In this document: positions 44,025-52,996 of the stretch, in pieces | How positions within the stretch are numbered: position 1 is the first letter of the stretch | Layout: the number at the start of each line of letters is the position of its first letter | Assembly (NCBI RefSeq): GCF_000422985.1 | Contig: NZ_AUHC01000002.1 | Coordinates: 310,001-374,000, forward strand | Reading direction: 5' to 3' | DNA from: Erythrobacter cryptus DSM 12079 | GTDB lineage: Bacteria; Pseudomonadota; Alphaproteobacteria; Sphingomonadales; Sphingomonadaceae | DNA: 64,000 bases | Position numbers and translations under genes: made by a program | Notes under the pieces: generated by a model | What the model was told of the DNA's origin: nothing | Seen by the model: only the letters and a program-made list of their open reading frames with translations | The model's database searches: none

Positions 44025-44732
44025 ATGATGCTGATGGACGTGCACGAGGATCTCATCGCCCGGCTGGCGCCCGATTCGCTGCTGCGCGCGCTCGCACCCG
44101 AACAGCTGCGCAGCCTGCTCGCCAGCGCCAGCCGGTGCGATCTCAAGGTCGGCGAGGCGATCATCACCCAGGGCGATGAGGGTGGTGATTTTGCCGTGGT
44201 GGTGCTGTCAGGCGGGCTCAAGATCAGCATGGTGAGCGCCGGGGGGCGCGAGATCATCCTCAATTATGCCGGGCCGGGCGAGCTGGTGGGCGAGATCGCC
44301 ATGCTCGACAGCGGCCCGCGCACCGCCACGGTGAGCGCGGCGGTGCCCACCAGCGTGCTGCTGCTGCCCTCGGCTACCTTTCTTGCCGCGGCCACCGCCA
44401 ACCCTGCCTCGGCCGCCGGGGTGATGCGCGAGCTGGCCAAGCGCATCCGCCAGCTCAACCTGGTGATCGAGAGCGACCGCACCTTCTCGATGGCGCCGCG
44501 GTTGGCGCGCGCACTGCTGCGCCTGATTGATCCTGAACGCAGCGATGGTCGCCTGCGCTATGACCCGAGCCAGAGCGATATCGGCGCCTTTGCGGGCCTC
44601 GCGCGCGAGAATGTCAGCCGGCTGATCTCGGACTGGGCCGAGCAGGGTGTGGTGGAGCGCAAGGGCCGGGCGCTGCTGGTGCGCGACCGCGACTATCTTG
44701 AGGCGCTGGCCGCCTCCGGCGACGAGGCCTGA
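44025..44732 (+). CDS. Crp/Fnr-family transcriptional regulator
   Basis: A 235-residue Crp/Fnr-type regulator. Residues about 20-140 form the cyclic-nucleotide-binding-like beta-roll (VGEAIITQGDEGGDFAVVVL, GPGELVGEIAMLDSGPRTATV). A long dimer helix follows, and the C-terminal winged HTH contains YDPSQSDIGAFAGLARENVS, with RLISDWAEQGVVERKGR. The N-terminal iron-sulfur cysteines of Fnr are absent. RTAT after GEIAMLD resembles the cAMP pocket (R-T/S-A) of CRP, so cAMP binding is plausible. GGGGGAAGGG precedes the ATG at 44025. A CRP-type palindrome upstream suggests autoregulation. Confidence 0.85.
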   Translation: MMLMDVHEDLIARLAPDSLLRALAPEQLRSLLASASRCDLKVGEAIITQGDEGGDFAVVVLSGGLKISMVSAGGREIILNYAGPGELVGEIAMLDSGPRTATVSAAVPTSVLLLPSATFLAAATANPASAAGVMRELAKRIRQLNLVIESDRTFSMAPRLARALLRLIDPERSDGRLRYDPSQSDIGAFAGLARENVSRLISDWAEQGVVERKGRALLVRDRDYLEALAASGDEA

Positions 44733-44765
44733 CCTGAGAGCACAGCGCGCCGGGCGCCGCGGCTT

Positions 44766-45416
<651 letters not shown>

Positions 45417-45458
45417 AGGGCCCGTTGCCCCAATCGGGCCGGGCAAATCAAGAGGGGC

Positions 45459-45947
45459 TTACGGCTTCTCCTCGGGCGCGGGCGGCGCGGCCGGCCGCCG
45501 GCGTGGGCGCGGGCGCTTGGTCTCGAGCCGCTTGCCGCGGTCATAGAGCACCTTGAGCGCGAGGCCCCCGGCGACCAGCGCCAGCCCCAGGGGCGAGCGC
45601 CGGGCGAGGTGGCTTGCGCCCCACAGCGCGATGCTCGCGCCAAGCGGGCGGCCTTCGATCAGGCGCGCGGCCTTGGCCCTGCCTTTCTCGTCCGGGCCAT
45701 AGGATTGCACCAGCAGGCCCTTTTCCAGCCGGTCGCGCAGCAGGCTGCCCGCGGCGCGCAGGACAATGTCGGCGATCATCACATTGGTGCTGGCGCGCGG
45801 GCTGGGCAGGGGCAGGCCAGCGCCTGCGCGCGCCGGCGCTTCCTTGGCGATGGACGGCTGATCGCCTTGCGGCTCGACCGGCGCTGGGTCTTGCGCCTCG
45901 CCTTGCGCCTTGCGGGTGCGCCGCGCTGCCCGGCCGGGGCGGGCCAT
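45459..45947 (-). CDS. Conserved hypothetical protein with Arg/Pro-rich ends
   Basis: A 162-residue protein not recognised. The N-terminal 50 residues and C-terminal 25 are basic and Pro/Ala-rich; the middle (about 55-135) is ordered-looking, with [20 protein letters not shown], a [22 protein letters not shown] turn and a hydrophobic segment [17 protein letters not shown] that may touch a membrane. It follows sspB by 5 bp, so it is co-transcribed, and is conserved in position in related genomes to my knowledge of the neighbourhood (not checked). Confidence 0.5.
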   Translation of the reverse strand: MARPGRAARRTRKAQGEAQDPAPVEPQGDQPSIAKEAPARAGAGLPLPSPRASTNVMIADIVLRAAGSLLRDRLEKGLLVQSYGPDEKGRAKAARLIEGRPLGASIALWGASHLARRSPLGLALVAGGLALKVLYDRGKRLETKRPRPRRRPAAPPAPEEKP

Positions 45948-45952
45948 GGCGG

Positions 45953-46432
45953 CTATTTCTTGCGCCCGAAATCGATCGAGACGACGTTCGAGCCGTCAGG
46001 ATCGGGATCGGGCCCGTCATTTTCGGCATCCTCGTGCGCTTCGGGCGCAAGCTCCTCCACCGCGGCCTGGAATTGCAGCCCGAAATCGACCGCCGGATCG
46101 ACGAAGGCGGTGATCGCGGCGAAGGGAATGGTGAGCTTGGCCGGCACCTGGTTGAAGGTGAGGCTGACCGAGAAGCTCGAAGGGCCGACCTCGAGATCCC
46201 AGAACTTGTTCTGGAGCACGATCGTCATCTCGTCGGGGAAGCGCTCACGCAGGTGCGGCGGGATCACCACGCCGGGTGCGGCGGTCTTGAAGGTGATGTA
46301 GAAGTGGTGCGCACCGGGCAGCGCGCCGCCGCTGCTGACGATCGAGCCGAGCACCCGGCCGACCACGGCGCGCAGGGCTTCCTGCACGATCTCGTCATAG
46401 GGGATCAGGCTGTCGGGCGTGTCGCTGCTCAT
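45953..46432 (-). CDS. sspB: SspB, alpha-type ClpXP adaptor
   Basis: A 159-residue SspB of the alphaproteobacterial type. It tethers ssrA-tagged or specific substrates to ClpXP. The fold blocks are [52 protein letters not shown] and [18 protein letters not shown], then a disordered acidic linker ([16 protein letters not shown]) and a C-terminal SIDFGRKK resembling the ClpX-docking tail. The ATG at 46432 is 129 bp from divergent hisB. Confidence 0.88.
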   Translation of the reverse strand: MSSDTPDSLIPYDEIVQEALRAVVGRVLGSIVSSGGALPGAHHFYITFKTAAPGVVIPPHLRERFPDEMTIVLQNKFWDLEVGPSSFSVSLTFNQVPAKLTIPFAAITAFVDPAVDFGLQFQAAVEELAPEAHEDAENDGPDPDPDGSNVVSIDFGRKK

Positions 46433-46561
46433 CACAGGCCAACAGGTGGCGGGACAGCCGCCCCCGGTCAAGGCCCTTTGCGCCTCGGGCGGACGCAACA
46501 GGACGAGGCCGAAGCGCCCGGCGCTTGTCATGTGGCCCCAGCCGATTATAGCGCGCAGGCC

Positions 46562-47170
46562 ATGACCAGCATTCCCGCCCGCACCGGAACGGTCGTCCGC
46601 AACACCAGCGAGACCCGGATCGCCATCACCGTCAATCTCGACGGCACCGGCAGCTACCAGGTCTCCACCGGGATCGGCTTTCTCGATCACATGGTCGAAC
46701 AGTTCAGCCGCCATTCGCTGATCGATGTGGCCATGCAGGTCGAGGGCGATCTCCACGTCGATCAGCACCACACCACCGAGGATTCGGCGATCGCGCTTGG
46801 CCAGGCGATCGCCCAGGCGCTGGGCGACAAGGCCGGGATCGGGCGCTATGGCGCGGCCTATTCGCCGATGGATGAGACGCTGAGCCGCGTTGCGCTCGAC
46901 ATTTCGGGGCGGCCCTATCTGGTGTGGAAGGCGCGCTTCACCCAGGAGAAGCTCGGCGAATGGGACACCGAGCTGATCGAGCATTGGTTCCATTCGATCG
47001 CCCAGGCCGCGGGCATCACGCTGCACATGGAAGTGCTCTACGGCACCAACAACCACCACATCTGCGAAAGCCTCTACAAGGGCTTTGCCCGCGCGATGCG
47101 CCAGGCGGTCGAACGCGATCCGAGGAAGGGCGGCGCCATCCCCTCGACAAAGGGGCAGCTCGGTGGGTGA
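46562..47170 (+). CDS. hisB: Imidazoleglycerol-phosphate dehydratase
   Basis: A 202-residue HisB, catalysing step six of histidine synthesis (IGP to imidazole-acetol phosphate). The two repeated metal-binding halves are seen: [49 protein letters not shown], and [16 protein letters not shown] with [18 protein letters not shown]. It lacks the phosphatase domain found in enterics. First gene of hisBHA-orf-hisFE-HIT; it overlaps hisH by 8 bp. Confidence 0.97.
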   Translation: MTSIPARTGTVVRNTSETRIAITVNLDGTGSYQVSTGIGFLDHMVEQFSRHSLIDVAMQVEGDLHVDQHHTTEDSAIALGQAIAQALGDKAGIGRYGAAYSPMDETLSRVALDISGRPYLVWKARFTQEKLGEWDTELIEHWFHSIAQAAGITLHMEVLYGTNNHHICESLYKGFARAMRQAVERDPRKGGAIPSTKGQLGG

Positions 47171-47789
47171 AATCATCGCGCTCGTCGATTACGGCGCGGG
47201 CAACCTCCACTCGGTGCACAATGCGCTCAAGGCCGCCGGGGCTAAGGTCAGTGTGACGGCCGATCCCTATGTGGTGCGCGCCGCCGATCGCATCGTGCTG
47301 CCCGGGGTGGGCAGCTTCAAGGCCTGCGCGCAAGGGCTTGCTGCCATCCCCGGCATGATCGAGGCGATGACCGAGCGAGTAATGGTGGGCGGGGCGCCGT
47401 TCCTTGGCATTTGCGTGGGCATGCAGCTGCTCGCCACCAGCGGGCTTGAACATGGTGAAACCCCCGGCCTTGGCTGGATTGCCGGCGAGGTGCGGCTGAT
47501 CCGCCCGAGCGATCCGGCGATCAAGGTGCCGCACATGGGCTGGAACGAGGTCGCGTTGCTCCCCCATGCCCGCGCCCACCCGGTGATCGCTGCGGGCGAG
47601 GCCTATTTCCTCCATTCCTACCACTTCGTGGCTGATAACCCGCAGACGGTTGCAGCGCTCACCGATCATGGCGAGGGGCTGGTCGCCGCGGTGGCGCGCG
47701 ACAATATCATCGGGGTGCAGTTCCACCCGGAAAAGAGCCAGGCCTATGGCCTTGCCACGCTCCGGCGCTTTCTGGAGTGGCGCCCATGA
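47163..47789 (+). CDS. hisH: Imidazole glycerol phosphate synthase, glutaminase subunit
   Basis: A 208-residue class-I glutamine amidotransferase giving ammonia to HisF. The catalytic triad regions are [11 protein letters not shown] (Cys) and FHPEKSQ (His, Glu); [12 protein letters not shown] is the N-terminal block. The GTG at 47163 is preferred over upstream in-frame ATG because LVDYGAGN is then at the usual distance; the start lies inside hisB. It overlaps hisA by ATGA. Confidence 0.95.
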   Translation: MGEIIALVDYGAGNLHSVHNALKAAGAKVSVTADPYVVRAADRIVLPGVGSFKACAQGLAAIPGMIEAMTERVMVGGAPFLGICVGMQLLATSGLEHGETPGLGWIAGEVRLIRPSDPAIKVPHMGWNEVALLPHARAHPVIAAGEAYFLHSYHFVADNPQTVAALTDHGEGLVAAVARDNIIGVQFHPEKSQAYGLATLRRFLEWRP

Positions 47790-48526
47790 TCGTCTTTCCG
47801 GCGATTGACCTTAAAGGCGGCGCGGTGGTGCGCCTGGCCGAGGGGGACATGGCGCGCGCCACCATCTATGGCGATGATCCGGCCGCCCAGGCGCGCATCT
47901 TTGCCGAGGCGGGGGCGGAGCACCTCCACGTCGTTGATCTCGATGGCAGCTTTGCCGGGGAAAGCCGCAACCGCGCGGCGGTGGAAGCGATCATCGCCGC
48001 CTTCCCCGGCCATGTGCAGCTCGGCGGCGGCATCCGCGATGCCAAGGCGGTCGAAGGCTGGTTCAACCTCGGCGTGGCACGGGTGGTGATGGGCTCGGCG
48101 GCGCTCAAGAACCCCGGTTTCGTGCGCGAAATGGCGCGCGCATGGGAAGGCGGGATCGTCGTTGCCGTCGATGCGCGCGATGGCATGGTGGCGACCGAGG
48201 GCTGGGCCGAGGTGTCCGATGTGCCGGTGGTCGATCTGGCCCGCCGCTTCGAGGATGCGGGGGTGGCTGCGCTGCTGTTCACCGATATCGGCCGCGACGG
48301 GCTGATGAAGGGGGTGAACATCGAGGCCACGGTCGATCTTGCCCGCCGCGTCGATATTCCGGTGATCGCCAGCGGCGGGGTCAAGGGGCTGGATGACATC
48401 CACATGCTCGCGCTCCACGCGGGCGATGGGATCGAAGGGGTGATCACCGGCCGTGCGCTGTATGAAGGGCGGCTCGATCTGGCCGCGGCGCTGGCGATCG
48501 GGCGCAAGGCGGCGGGCGGGGGCTAG
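47786..48526 (+). CDS. hisA: ProFAR isomerase (HisA)
   Basis: A 246-residue TIM barrel that isomerises ProFAR to PRFAR. The catalytic Asp pair is visible in FPAIDLKGGAVVRL (N-terminal) and VAVDARDGMVATEGW (mid), with phosphate loops QLGGGIRD and IASGGVKGLDD. It is coupled to hisH. A small membrane-protein gene separates it from hisF. Confidence 0.96.
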   Translation: MIVFPAIDLKGGAVVRLAEGDMARATIYGDDPAAQARIFAEAGAEHLHVVDLDGSFAGESRNRAAVEAIIAAFPGHVQLGGGIRDAKAVEGWFNLGVARVVMGSAALKNPGFVREMARAWEGGIVVAVDARDGMVATEGWAEVSDVPVVDLARRFEDAGVAALLFTDIGRDGLMKGVNIEATVDLARRVDIPVIASGGVKGLDDIHMLALHAGDGIEGVITGRALYEGRLDLAAALAIGRKAAGGG

Positions 48527-48530
48527 GGCG

Positions 48531-48830
48531 ATGCGGCTGATGGCCTTCGTGTTCCTGTGCCTCACCTTCCTTGCCGGGGTGACGGTGGGCACGGTGACGC
48601 TCGCGCTTGTCAACATCATCGTCTTCTTGGGCCTCGCGCTGCTCGCCGAACGCACCCTCGCCCCGCGCTTTGGCCGCCAAGGTCTGGCCTTCGGCATGGC
48701 CGGGGCCTTCTTTGTCAGCTTCCTCTGGCCGATCCCCTTGCGCAGCCCCGATGCGCCCAGCCCCTGCCCGCGCGCCGGCTGCCCCGATCGCCAGCCGCAG
48801 GTCACCGTGACGTTGAGCCCTGCCGAATGA
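48531..48830 (+). CDS. Small membrane protein inserted between hisA and hisF
   Basis: A 99-residue protein with two or three hydrophobic segments ([49 protein letters not shown]) and a Pro/Cys-rich C-terminal tail. I do not recognise the family. It starts 4 bp after hisA and its stop overlaps the hisF ATG by 4 bp (ATGA), so it is translated as part of the his operon although not a known his enzyme. Confidence 0.65.
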   Translation: MRLMAFVFLCLTFLAGVTVGTVTLALVNIIVFLGLALLAERTLAPRFGRQGLAFGMAGAFFVSFLWPIPLRSPDAPSPCPRAGCPDRQPQVTVTLSPAE

Positions 48831-49591
48831 CTGTCCGCATCCGCGTGATCCCCTGCCTTGATGTCGCCGATGGCCGCGTGGTCAAGGGCGTGAACTTCGT
48901 CGATCTCAGGGACGCGGGCGATCCTGTTGAGCAGGCGCGCGCCTATGATGCGGCAGGGGCAGACGAGCTGTGCTTCCTTGACATTTCCGCCAGCCACGAG
49001 GGCCGCGGCACGCTGCTCGACATGGTGCGCCGCACCGCCGAGGTGTGCTTCATGCCCTTGACCGTCGGCGGCGGGGTGAGGAGCGTTGCCGATGCGCGCG
49101 CGCTGCTGCTCGCCGGGGCGGACAAGGTCGCGGTCAATTCTGCCGCGGTCGCCCGGCCCGAACTGGTGGGCGAGATCGCGCAGCGCTTTGGCAGCCAATG
49201 CGTGGTGGCGAGCGTCGATGCCCGCCGCAGCCCGCGCGGCAATTGGGAAATCTTCACCCATGGGGGGCGGCGGCCCACCGGGATCGATGCGGTGGACTAT
49301 GCCATCAAGGTCGCCAGGCTCGGCGCGGGCGAACTGCTCGTCACCTCGATGGACGGAGACGGGACGCAAAGGGGCTATGACCTCGATCTCACCCGCACCA
49401 TCGCCGATGCGGTCAGCGTGCCGGTGATCGCCAGCGGCGGGGTGGGGAGCCTTGAACACCTCGTCGAAGGGGTGACCAAGGGCCATGCCAGCGCGGTGCT
49501 GGCCGCCAGCATCTTCCATTTCGGCCACCACACCATCGCCGAGGCCCACGCCGCCCTGCGCGCGGCAGGCTTGCCCGCGCGCGGGGATTGA
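48827..49591 (+). CDS. hisF: Imidazole glycerol phosphate synthase, cyclase subunit
   Basis: A 254-residue HisF TIM barrel, partner of HisH. The catalytic Asp residues lie in [15 protein letters not shown] and [16 protein letters not shown]; the phosphate-binding loops are [21 protein letters not shown] and [26 protein letters not shown] is typical. It follows the small membrane-protein gene with ATGA overlap and precedes hisE by 15 bp. Confidence 0.97.
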   Translation: MTVRIRVIPCLDVADGRVVKGVNFVDLRDAGDPVEQARAYDAAGADELCFLDISASHEGRGTLLDMVRRTAEVCFMPLTVGGGVRSVADARALLLAGADKVAVNSAAVARPELVGEIAQRFGSQCVVASVDARRSPRGNWEIFTHGGRRPTGIDAVDYAIKVARLGAGELLVTSMDGDGTQRGYDLDLTRTIADAVSVPVIASGGVGSLEHLVEGVTKGHASAVLAASIFHFGHHTIAEAHAALRAAGLPARGD

Positions 49592-49606
49592 CCCACAAGA
49601 AGCGCC

Positions 49607-49921
49607 ATGGACACGCTCGCCCGTCTCGAAGCCACGATCACACAGCGCCTCGGTGCCTCGCCCGAGCACAGCTATGTCGCCAGGCTCCATGCCAAGGGCC
49701 TGGCCCGCATCGCCCAGAAACTCGGCGAGGAGGCGACCGAGGCGATTATCGCCGCGCTTGCTGGCGACGAGGCCGAACTGGTGGGCGAGGCGGCAGACGT
49801 GATCTTCCACCTCATCGTCCTGCTTGCCGAAAAGGGCGTTCGCCTCGAGCAGGTGCTTGCCGAGATCGAACGGCGCGAGGGCACCTCGGGCCTCGCCGAG
49901 AAAGCCGCAAGGAGCCAGTAA
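49607..49921 (+). CDS. hisE: Phosphoribosyl-ATP pyrophosphatase
   Basis: A 104-residue all-alpha HisE that hydrolyses PR-ATP, step two of histidine synthesis. Family blocks: SYVARLHAKGLARIAQKLGE, EATEAIIAALAGDEAELVGE and AADVIFHLIVLLAEKGV carry the metal-binding Glu/Asp residues. hisI is not in the window, as expected where hisE and hisI are separate genes. Its TAA shares one base with the HIT gene's ATG. Confidence 0.95.
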   Translation: MDTLARLEATITQRLGASPEHSYVARLHAKGLARIAQKLGEEATEAIIAALAGDEAELVGEAADVIFHLIVLLAEKGVRLEQVLAEIERREGTSGLAEKAARSQ

Positions 49922-50310
49922 TGCCGATCGACCCGACCTTGCCTTACGATGACACCAACGTCTTTGCCCGCATCCTGCGCGGCGAGATTCCCTCGCACAA
50001 GGTCTATGAGGATGATTGGGCCTACGCCTTCGAGGACATCAACCCCCAGGCCCCGGTGCACACGCTGGTGATCCCCAAGGGCCGCTATGTCAGCTGGGAT
50101 GATTTTTCCGCCCGCGCCTCGGACAGCGAAATTGCCGGCTTCGTGCGCGCGGTGGGCACGGTGGCGCGGATGAAGGGGCTGGTCGAGCCTGGCTATCGCC
50201 TGCTCGCCAATATCGGCCAGCACGGCGGGCAGGAAGTGCCGCATCTGCATGTCCACATTTTCGGCGGCCAGCCGCTGGGGCCGATGATCGCGCGGCGCGC
50301 AGCGCCCTAG
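49921..50310 (+). CDS. HIT-family (HinT-like) nucleotidyl hydrolase/transferase
   Basis: A 129-residue histidine-triad protein. NVFARILRGEIPSHKVYEDD is the N-terminal block and HLHVHIFGG the catalytic histidine triad (HxHxH). HinT enzymes hydrolyse AMP-linked phosphoramidates such as aminoacyl-adenylates. It is coupled to hisE by a one-base overlap and ends the his operon. Confidence 0.93.
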   Translation: MPIDPTLPYDDTNVFARILRGEIPSHKVYEDDWAYAFEDINPQAPVHTLVIPKGRYVSWDDFSARASDSEIAGFVRAVGTVARMKGLVEPGYRLLANIGQHGGQEVPHLHVHIFGGQPLGPMIARRAAP

Positions 50311-50389
50311 CCGCGGTTCGGGCCGGGTTAATCGGCAAAACCCCACGGCGCGCCTTTGCAGCGAGTCTCCGCTGGGCTAGGGGGCGGCC

Positions 50390-50839
50390 ATGGTCTTGCC
50401 CACTCCCCCCGGCGGCATCATCGATGGCACGCGGCACCTTTATGCCGTGAGGGTCTATTACGAGGATACCGATCTGTCGGGCATCACCTATCACGCCAAT
50501 TACCTGCGCTGGTTCGAGCGTGCGCGCTCGGACCTTCTGCGCCTGCTCGGGATCGACCAGCGCGCCGCGATCGAGGCGGGCGAGGGCGCCTATGCCCTGT
50601 CCGAGGTGCAGCTGCGCTATCTGCGCCCGGCGCGGCTTGATGATGATGTGCTGATCGAGACCCGCTGCACCGAGCTTGGCGCGGCCTCCTGCCGGATGCA
50701 CCAGATCGCCCGGCGCGGCGGCGAGGCGCTGTGCGAGGCACAGCTGCGGGTCGGCTTCATCAGCCTCGATGGCCGCCCGCGCCGCCAGCCCGCTGCCTGG
50801 CGCGCCGCCTTTTCCACCTTCATGCACAAGGACGCCTGA
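50390..50839 (+). CDS. ybgC: YbgC-type acyl-CoA thioesterase (tol-pal cluster)
   Basis: A 149-residue hotdog-fold thioesterase. The active-site motif VYYEDTDLSGITYHANYLRW with FERARSDLLRLLG following is diagnostic for YbgC; the catalytic Asp is in EDTD. It starts the ybgC-tolQ-tolR-tolA-tolB-pal cluster and precedes tolQ by 4 bp. It may act on acyl-ACP/CoA in phospholipid metabolism at the division site. Confidence 0.9.
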   Translation: MVLPTPPGGIIDGTRHLYAVRVYYEDTDLSGITYHANYLRWFERARSDLLRLLGIDQRAAIEAGEGAYALSEVQLRYLRPARLDDDVLIETRCTELGAASCRMHQIARRGGEALCEAQLRVGFISLDGRPRRQPAAWRAAFSTFMHKDA

Positions 50840-50843
50840 CTTC

Positions 50844-51557
50844 GTGACGCCGCTTGCCCTGCTCAGCGCCGCCGCTGCCCCCGCGCCTGCCCCGACAAGG
50901 CTGGATCCCATCGCCCTGTTTCTCGAGGCCGACATCATCGTCCAGGCGGTGATGCTGGGCCTGGTGCTTGCCAGCATTTGGGTGTGGATGATCATCGTCT
51001 CCTTCAGCCTGCGCCTTGCGGGCCTCGCGAGAAAATCGCGCGACTACGAGACCGAGTTCTGGGAGCAACGCGACTACGAGCCTTTGCTTGCCCGTCAGGT
51101 GCGCAAGGAAGTGCCCGCCGCCCGGGTTGCCGCCGCGGGGCTCGAGGAATGGAAGCAGTCCACCGCCCGCCAACCGATCGATCGCGAGGCCGCGCGCCAG
51201 CGCATCGCGGCGGCGATGGATAGTCAGGTTGCCGAGGAGGCCGATGCACTCGCCGCGCGGCTCAACTTTCTTGCCACGGTCGGCTCGGTTGCCCCCTTTG
51301 TCGGGCTGTTCGGCACGGTGTGGGGGATCATGAATTCCTTCTTCCAGATCGGCGCGCAGCAGAGCGCCAGCCTGGCCGTGGTCGCCCCCGGGATTGCCGA
51401 GGCGCTGTTTGCCACCGCCATCGGCCTGTTCGCGGCGATCCCGGCGGTGATCGCCTACAACCGCTTCGGCGCGGCGGTGGATCGTTATGAGGCGAGGCTG
51501 CAGCGCTTTGCCGACAAGCTCCACATGGGCCTCAGCCGCGAGCTGGACCGCGCATGA
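50844..51557 (+). CDS. tolQ: TolQ proton-channel subunit
   Basis: A 237-residue MotA/TolQ/ExbB inner-membrane protein with three membrane helices (about 26-48, 145-165 and 180-200). Typical blocks: NFLATVGSVAPFVGLFGTVW, GIMNSFFQIG and APGIAEALFATAIGLFAAIPAVIAYN (in two parts). It works with TolR to energise TolA using the proton gradient during outer-membrane constriction. The GTG at 50844 is used; no ATG suits. Confidence 0.93.
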   Translation: MTPLALLSAAAAPAPAPTRLDPIALFLEADIIVQAVMLGLVLASIWVWMIIVSFSLRLAGLARKSRDYETEFWEQRDYEPLLARQVRKEVPAARVAAAGLEEWKQSTARQPIDREAARQRIAAAMDSQVAEEADALAARLNFLATVGSVAPFVGLFGTVWGIMNSFFQIGAQQSASLAVVAPGIAEALFATAIGLFAAIPAVIAYNRFGAAVDRYEARLQRFADKLHMGLSRELDRA

Positions 51558-51602
51558 TTTGTTTTGCGCAGCCTCGCCCATGCGGCCTTGCGGCCGCATT
51601 GC

Positions 51603-51628
51603 TGCGGGCGGCCGTTCGGCCTTGCGGC
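51603..51628. repeat. Dispersed 26-bp repeat, copy 2 (inverted)
   Basis: Exact reverse complement of the 26-bp sequence at 35006-35031, starting TGCGGGCGGCCGTTCGGCCT. It fills the 98-bp tolQ-tolR gap together with a neighbouring GCGGCCTTGCGGCCGC palindrome, an unusual insertion in an otherwise tightly packed operon. Confidence 0.7.
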
Positions 51629-51655
51629 GGCTGTACCGCCGAGGGGAGCTGACAG

Positions 51656-52099
51656 ATGGGTATGGGTATTCCATCTTCCCGCGGCCGCCGCGCCCGCCGC
51701 GCCCGCCGCGCCGCCATGGCCGAAATCAACGTCACCCCGCTCGTTGATGTGATGCTGGTGCTGCTGATCATCTTCATGGTTACGGTGACGCTGCCCGCCG
51801 TGGGCGTGCCGGTCGATCTGCCCGAAAGCCGCGCGGTGCCGGTCGAGGAGCAGCCCGACCAGGTCACCATAACCATCGATTCCAAGGGCGTGATCTATAT
51901 CGAGGAGACCCCGGTGCCCGCCGGCGGCCTGCCGCAGGCGCTCGCCGCGCTCGATCGCGGCAGCAAGGTGCCGCTGGTGGTGCTGCGCGGCGACAGGAGC
52001 CTTGATTATGGCCGGGTGATGCAGGTGATGGGCGAGCTTGGGCGGGCCGGCTTTACCTCGATCTCGCTGGTCACCGAGGGTTCAGTTAGCCCGCCATAG
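51656..52099 (+). CDS. tolR: TolR/ExbD-family protein
   Basis: A 147-residue single-pass protein. AEINVTPLVDVMLVLLIIFM contains the proton-path Asp of the TolR/ExbD helix; a periplasmic domain with GLPQALAALDRGSKVPLVVLR-type repeats follows. The N-terminus is Arg-rich (RGRRARRARRA) before the helix. It pairs with TolQ. GAGGGGAGC precedes the ATG. Confidence 0.9.
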   Translation: MGMGIPSSRGRRARRARRAAMAEINVTPLVDVMLVLLIIFMVTVTLPAVGVPVDLPESRAVPVEEQPDQVTITIDSKGVIYIEETPVPAGGLPQALAALDRGSKVPLVVLRGDRSLDYGRVMQVMGELGRAGFTSISLVTEGSVSPP

Positions 52100-52107
52100 G
52101 CGAGGGG

Positions 52108-52995
52108 ATGATGGGCGAGGCAGCATTCCGCAGCGAGGAGAGAATCGGCCTTCTGGCCGCGCTGCTGCTGCATGGCGCGCTCCTCGCCGTTCTGTTGATG
52201 CAGACCGTGCGGCGCGAGGTCTCGGTCTTTCCCGAGCGCATGACGGTGAGCCTGGTGAGCGAGGTGGGCCTCGAGGCGGCAGCGCCCGATCCGGTGGCCG
52301 AAAGCCGCGCCGCGATTGCGCCCGAACTGGCTGAGCAGCCCGCCCCACCCGCGCCGCAGCCGGCGGTGCGACCTGCGCCAGAGCCACCGCAAGCCCGCCC
52401 CGAGCCGCGCCCTCAGCCACAGCCCCAGCCACGGGCCGAACCAAAGCCTCAGCCAAAGTCCGAGCCAAAGAGGGCCGCGCGCCCCAGCCCGGCGCCGAGC
52501 CCACCAGCGCCCACGCGTGAGCGCTCGCGCCCCGATCGCACCCCCGCGCCCGCGGCGCGCAGCACACCGGCGCCCAGCAGCGCGCCCAGGGCCGGCGGCA
52601 GCCGCATCGGCGAGGATTTCCTCGAGGGCCGGGGCTCATCCACCACCACCAGTGAGACCCGCGCCCCTGCCGCCACCTTCGGCAGCGCCGAGCGCGCCGC
52701 GCTTTCTGCCGCGATCACCCGCCAGCTGCGCCCGCACTGGAGCGCGCCTTCGGGGCTCGAGGCCGAACTGCTCGTCTCCACCGTCACCTGGGAGCTCAAC
52801 CGTGATGGCACCCTGAAGGGTGTGCCGCGCTGCCGCACCAGCCCTGCCAGCATCACCGAAAGCAACCGCCCGCAGGCAGGACTGCATTGCGAGCGCGCCA
52901 TCCGCGCGGTGCAGCGTGCGGCCCCTTTCAACTTGCCGGAACAATTCTATGATCGCTGGAAAGCGCTCGAGTGGCAATTCGATCGAAGGCTCTAG
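52108..52995 (+). CDS. tolA: TolA-like protein
   Basis: A 295-residue TolA equivalent. An N-terminal membrane helix (LLAALLLHGALLAVLLMQTV) is followed by a long Pro/Ala/Arg/Lys-rich linker (about 75-160) instead of the alanine-rich helix of enteric TolA, then a C-terminal domain (about 185-295) with LRPHWSAPSGLEAELLVSTV, GVPRCRTSPA and YDRWKALEWQFDRRL-type ending. It spans the periplasm and transmits TolQR energy to Pal/TolB. Position between tolR and tolB supports the assignment. Confidence 0.82.
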   Translation: MMGEAAFRSEERIGLLAALLLHGALLAVLLMQTVRREVSVFPERMTVSLVSEVGLEAAAPDPVAESRAAIAPELAEQPAPPAPQPAVRPAPEPPQARPEPRPQPQPQPRAEPKPQPKSEPKRAARPSPAPSPPAPTRERSRPDRTPAPAARSTPAPSSAPRAGGSRIGEDFLEGRGSSTTTSETRAPAATFGSAERAALSAAITRQLRPHWSAPSGLEAELLVSTVTWELNRDGTLKGVPRCRTSPASITESNRPQAGLHCERAIRAVQRAAPFNLPEQFYDRWKALEWQFDRRL

Positions 52996-52996
52996 A

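Noticed and set aside
43709..44263. A 184-codon minus-strand frame in the crp/SDR gap
   Set aside because: It begins inside the antisense of the crp gene, lacks a Shine-Dalgarno, and runs through the hairpins of the proposed small RNA and terminator; a structured RNA explains the region better.
47744..49810. A 688-codon minus-strand frame opposite hisA-hisF-hisE
   Set aside because: Antisense shadow of the his operon; residues are His/Arg/Gly-rich with no motif.
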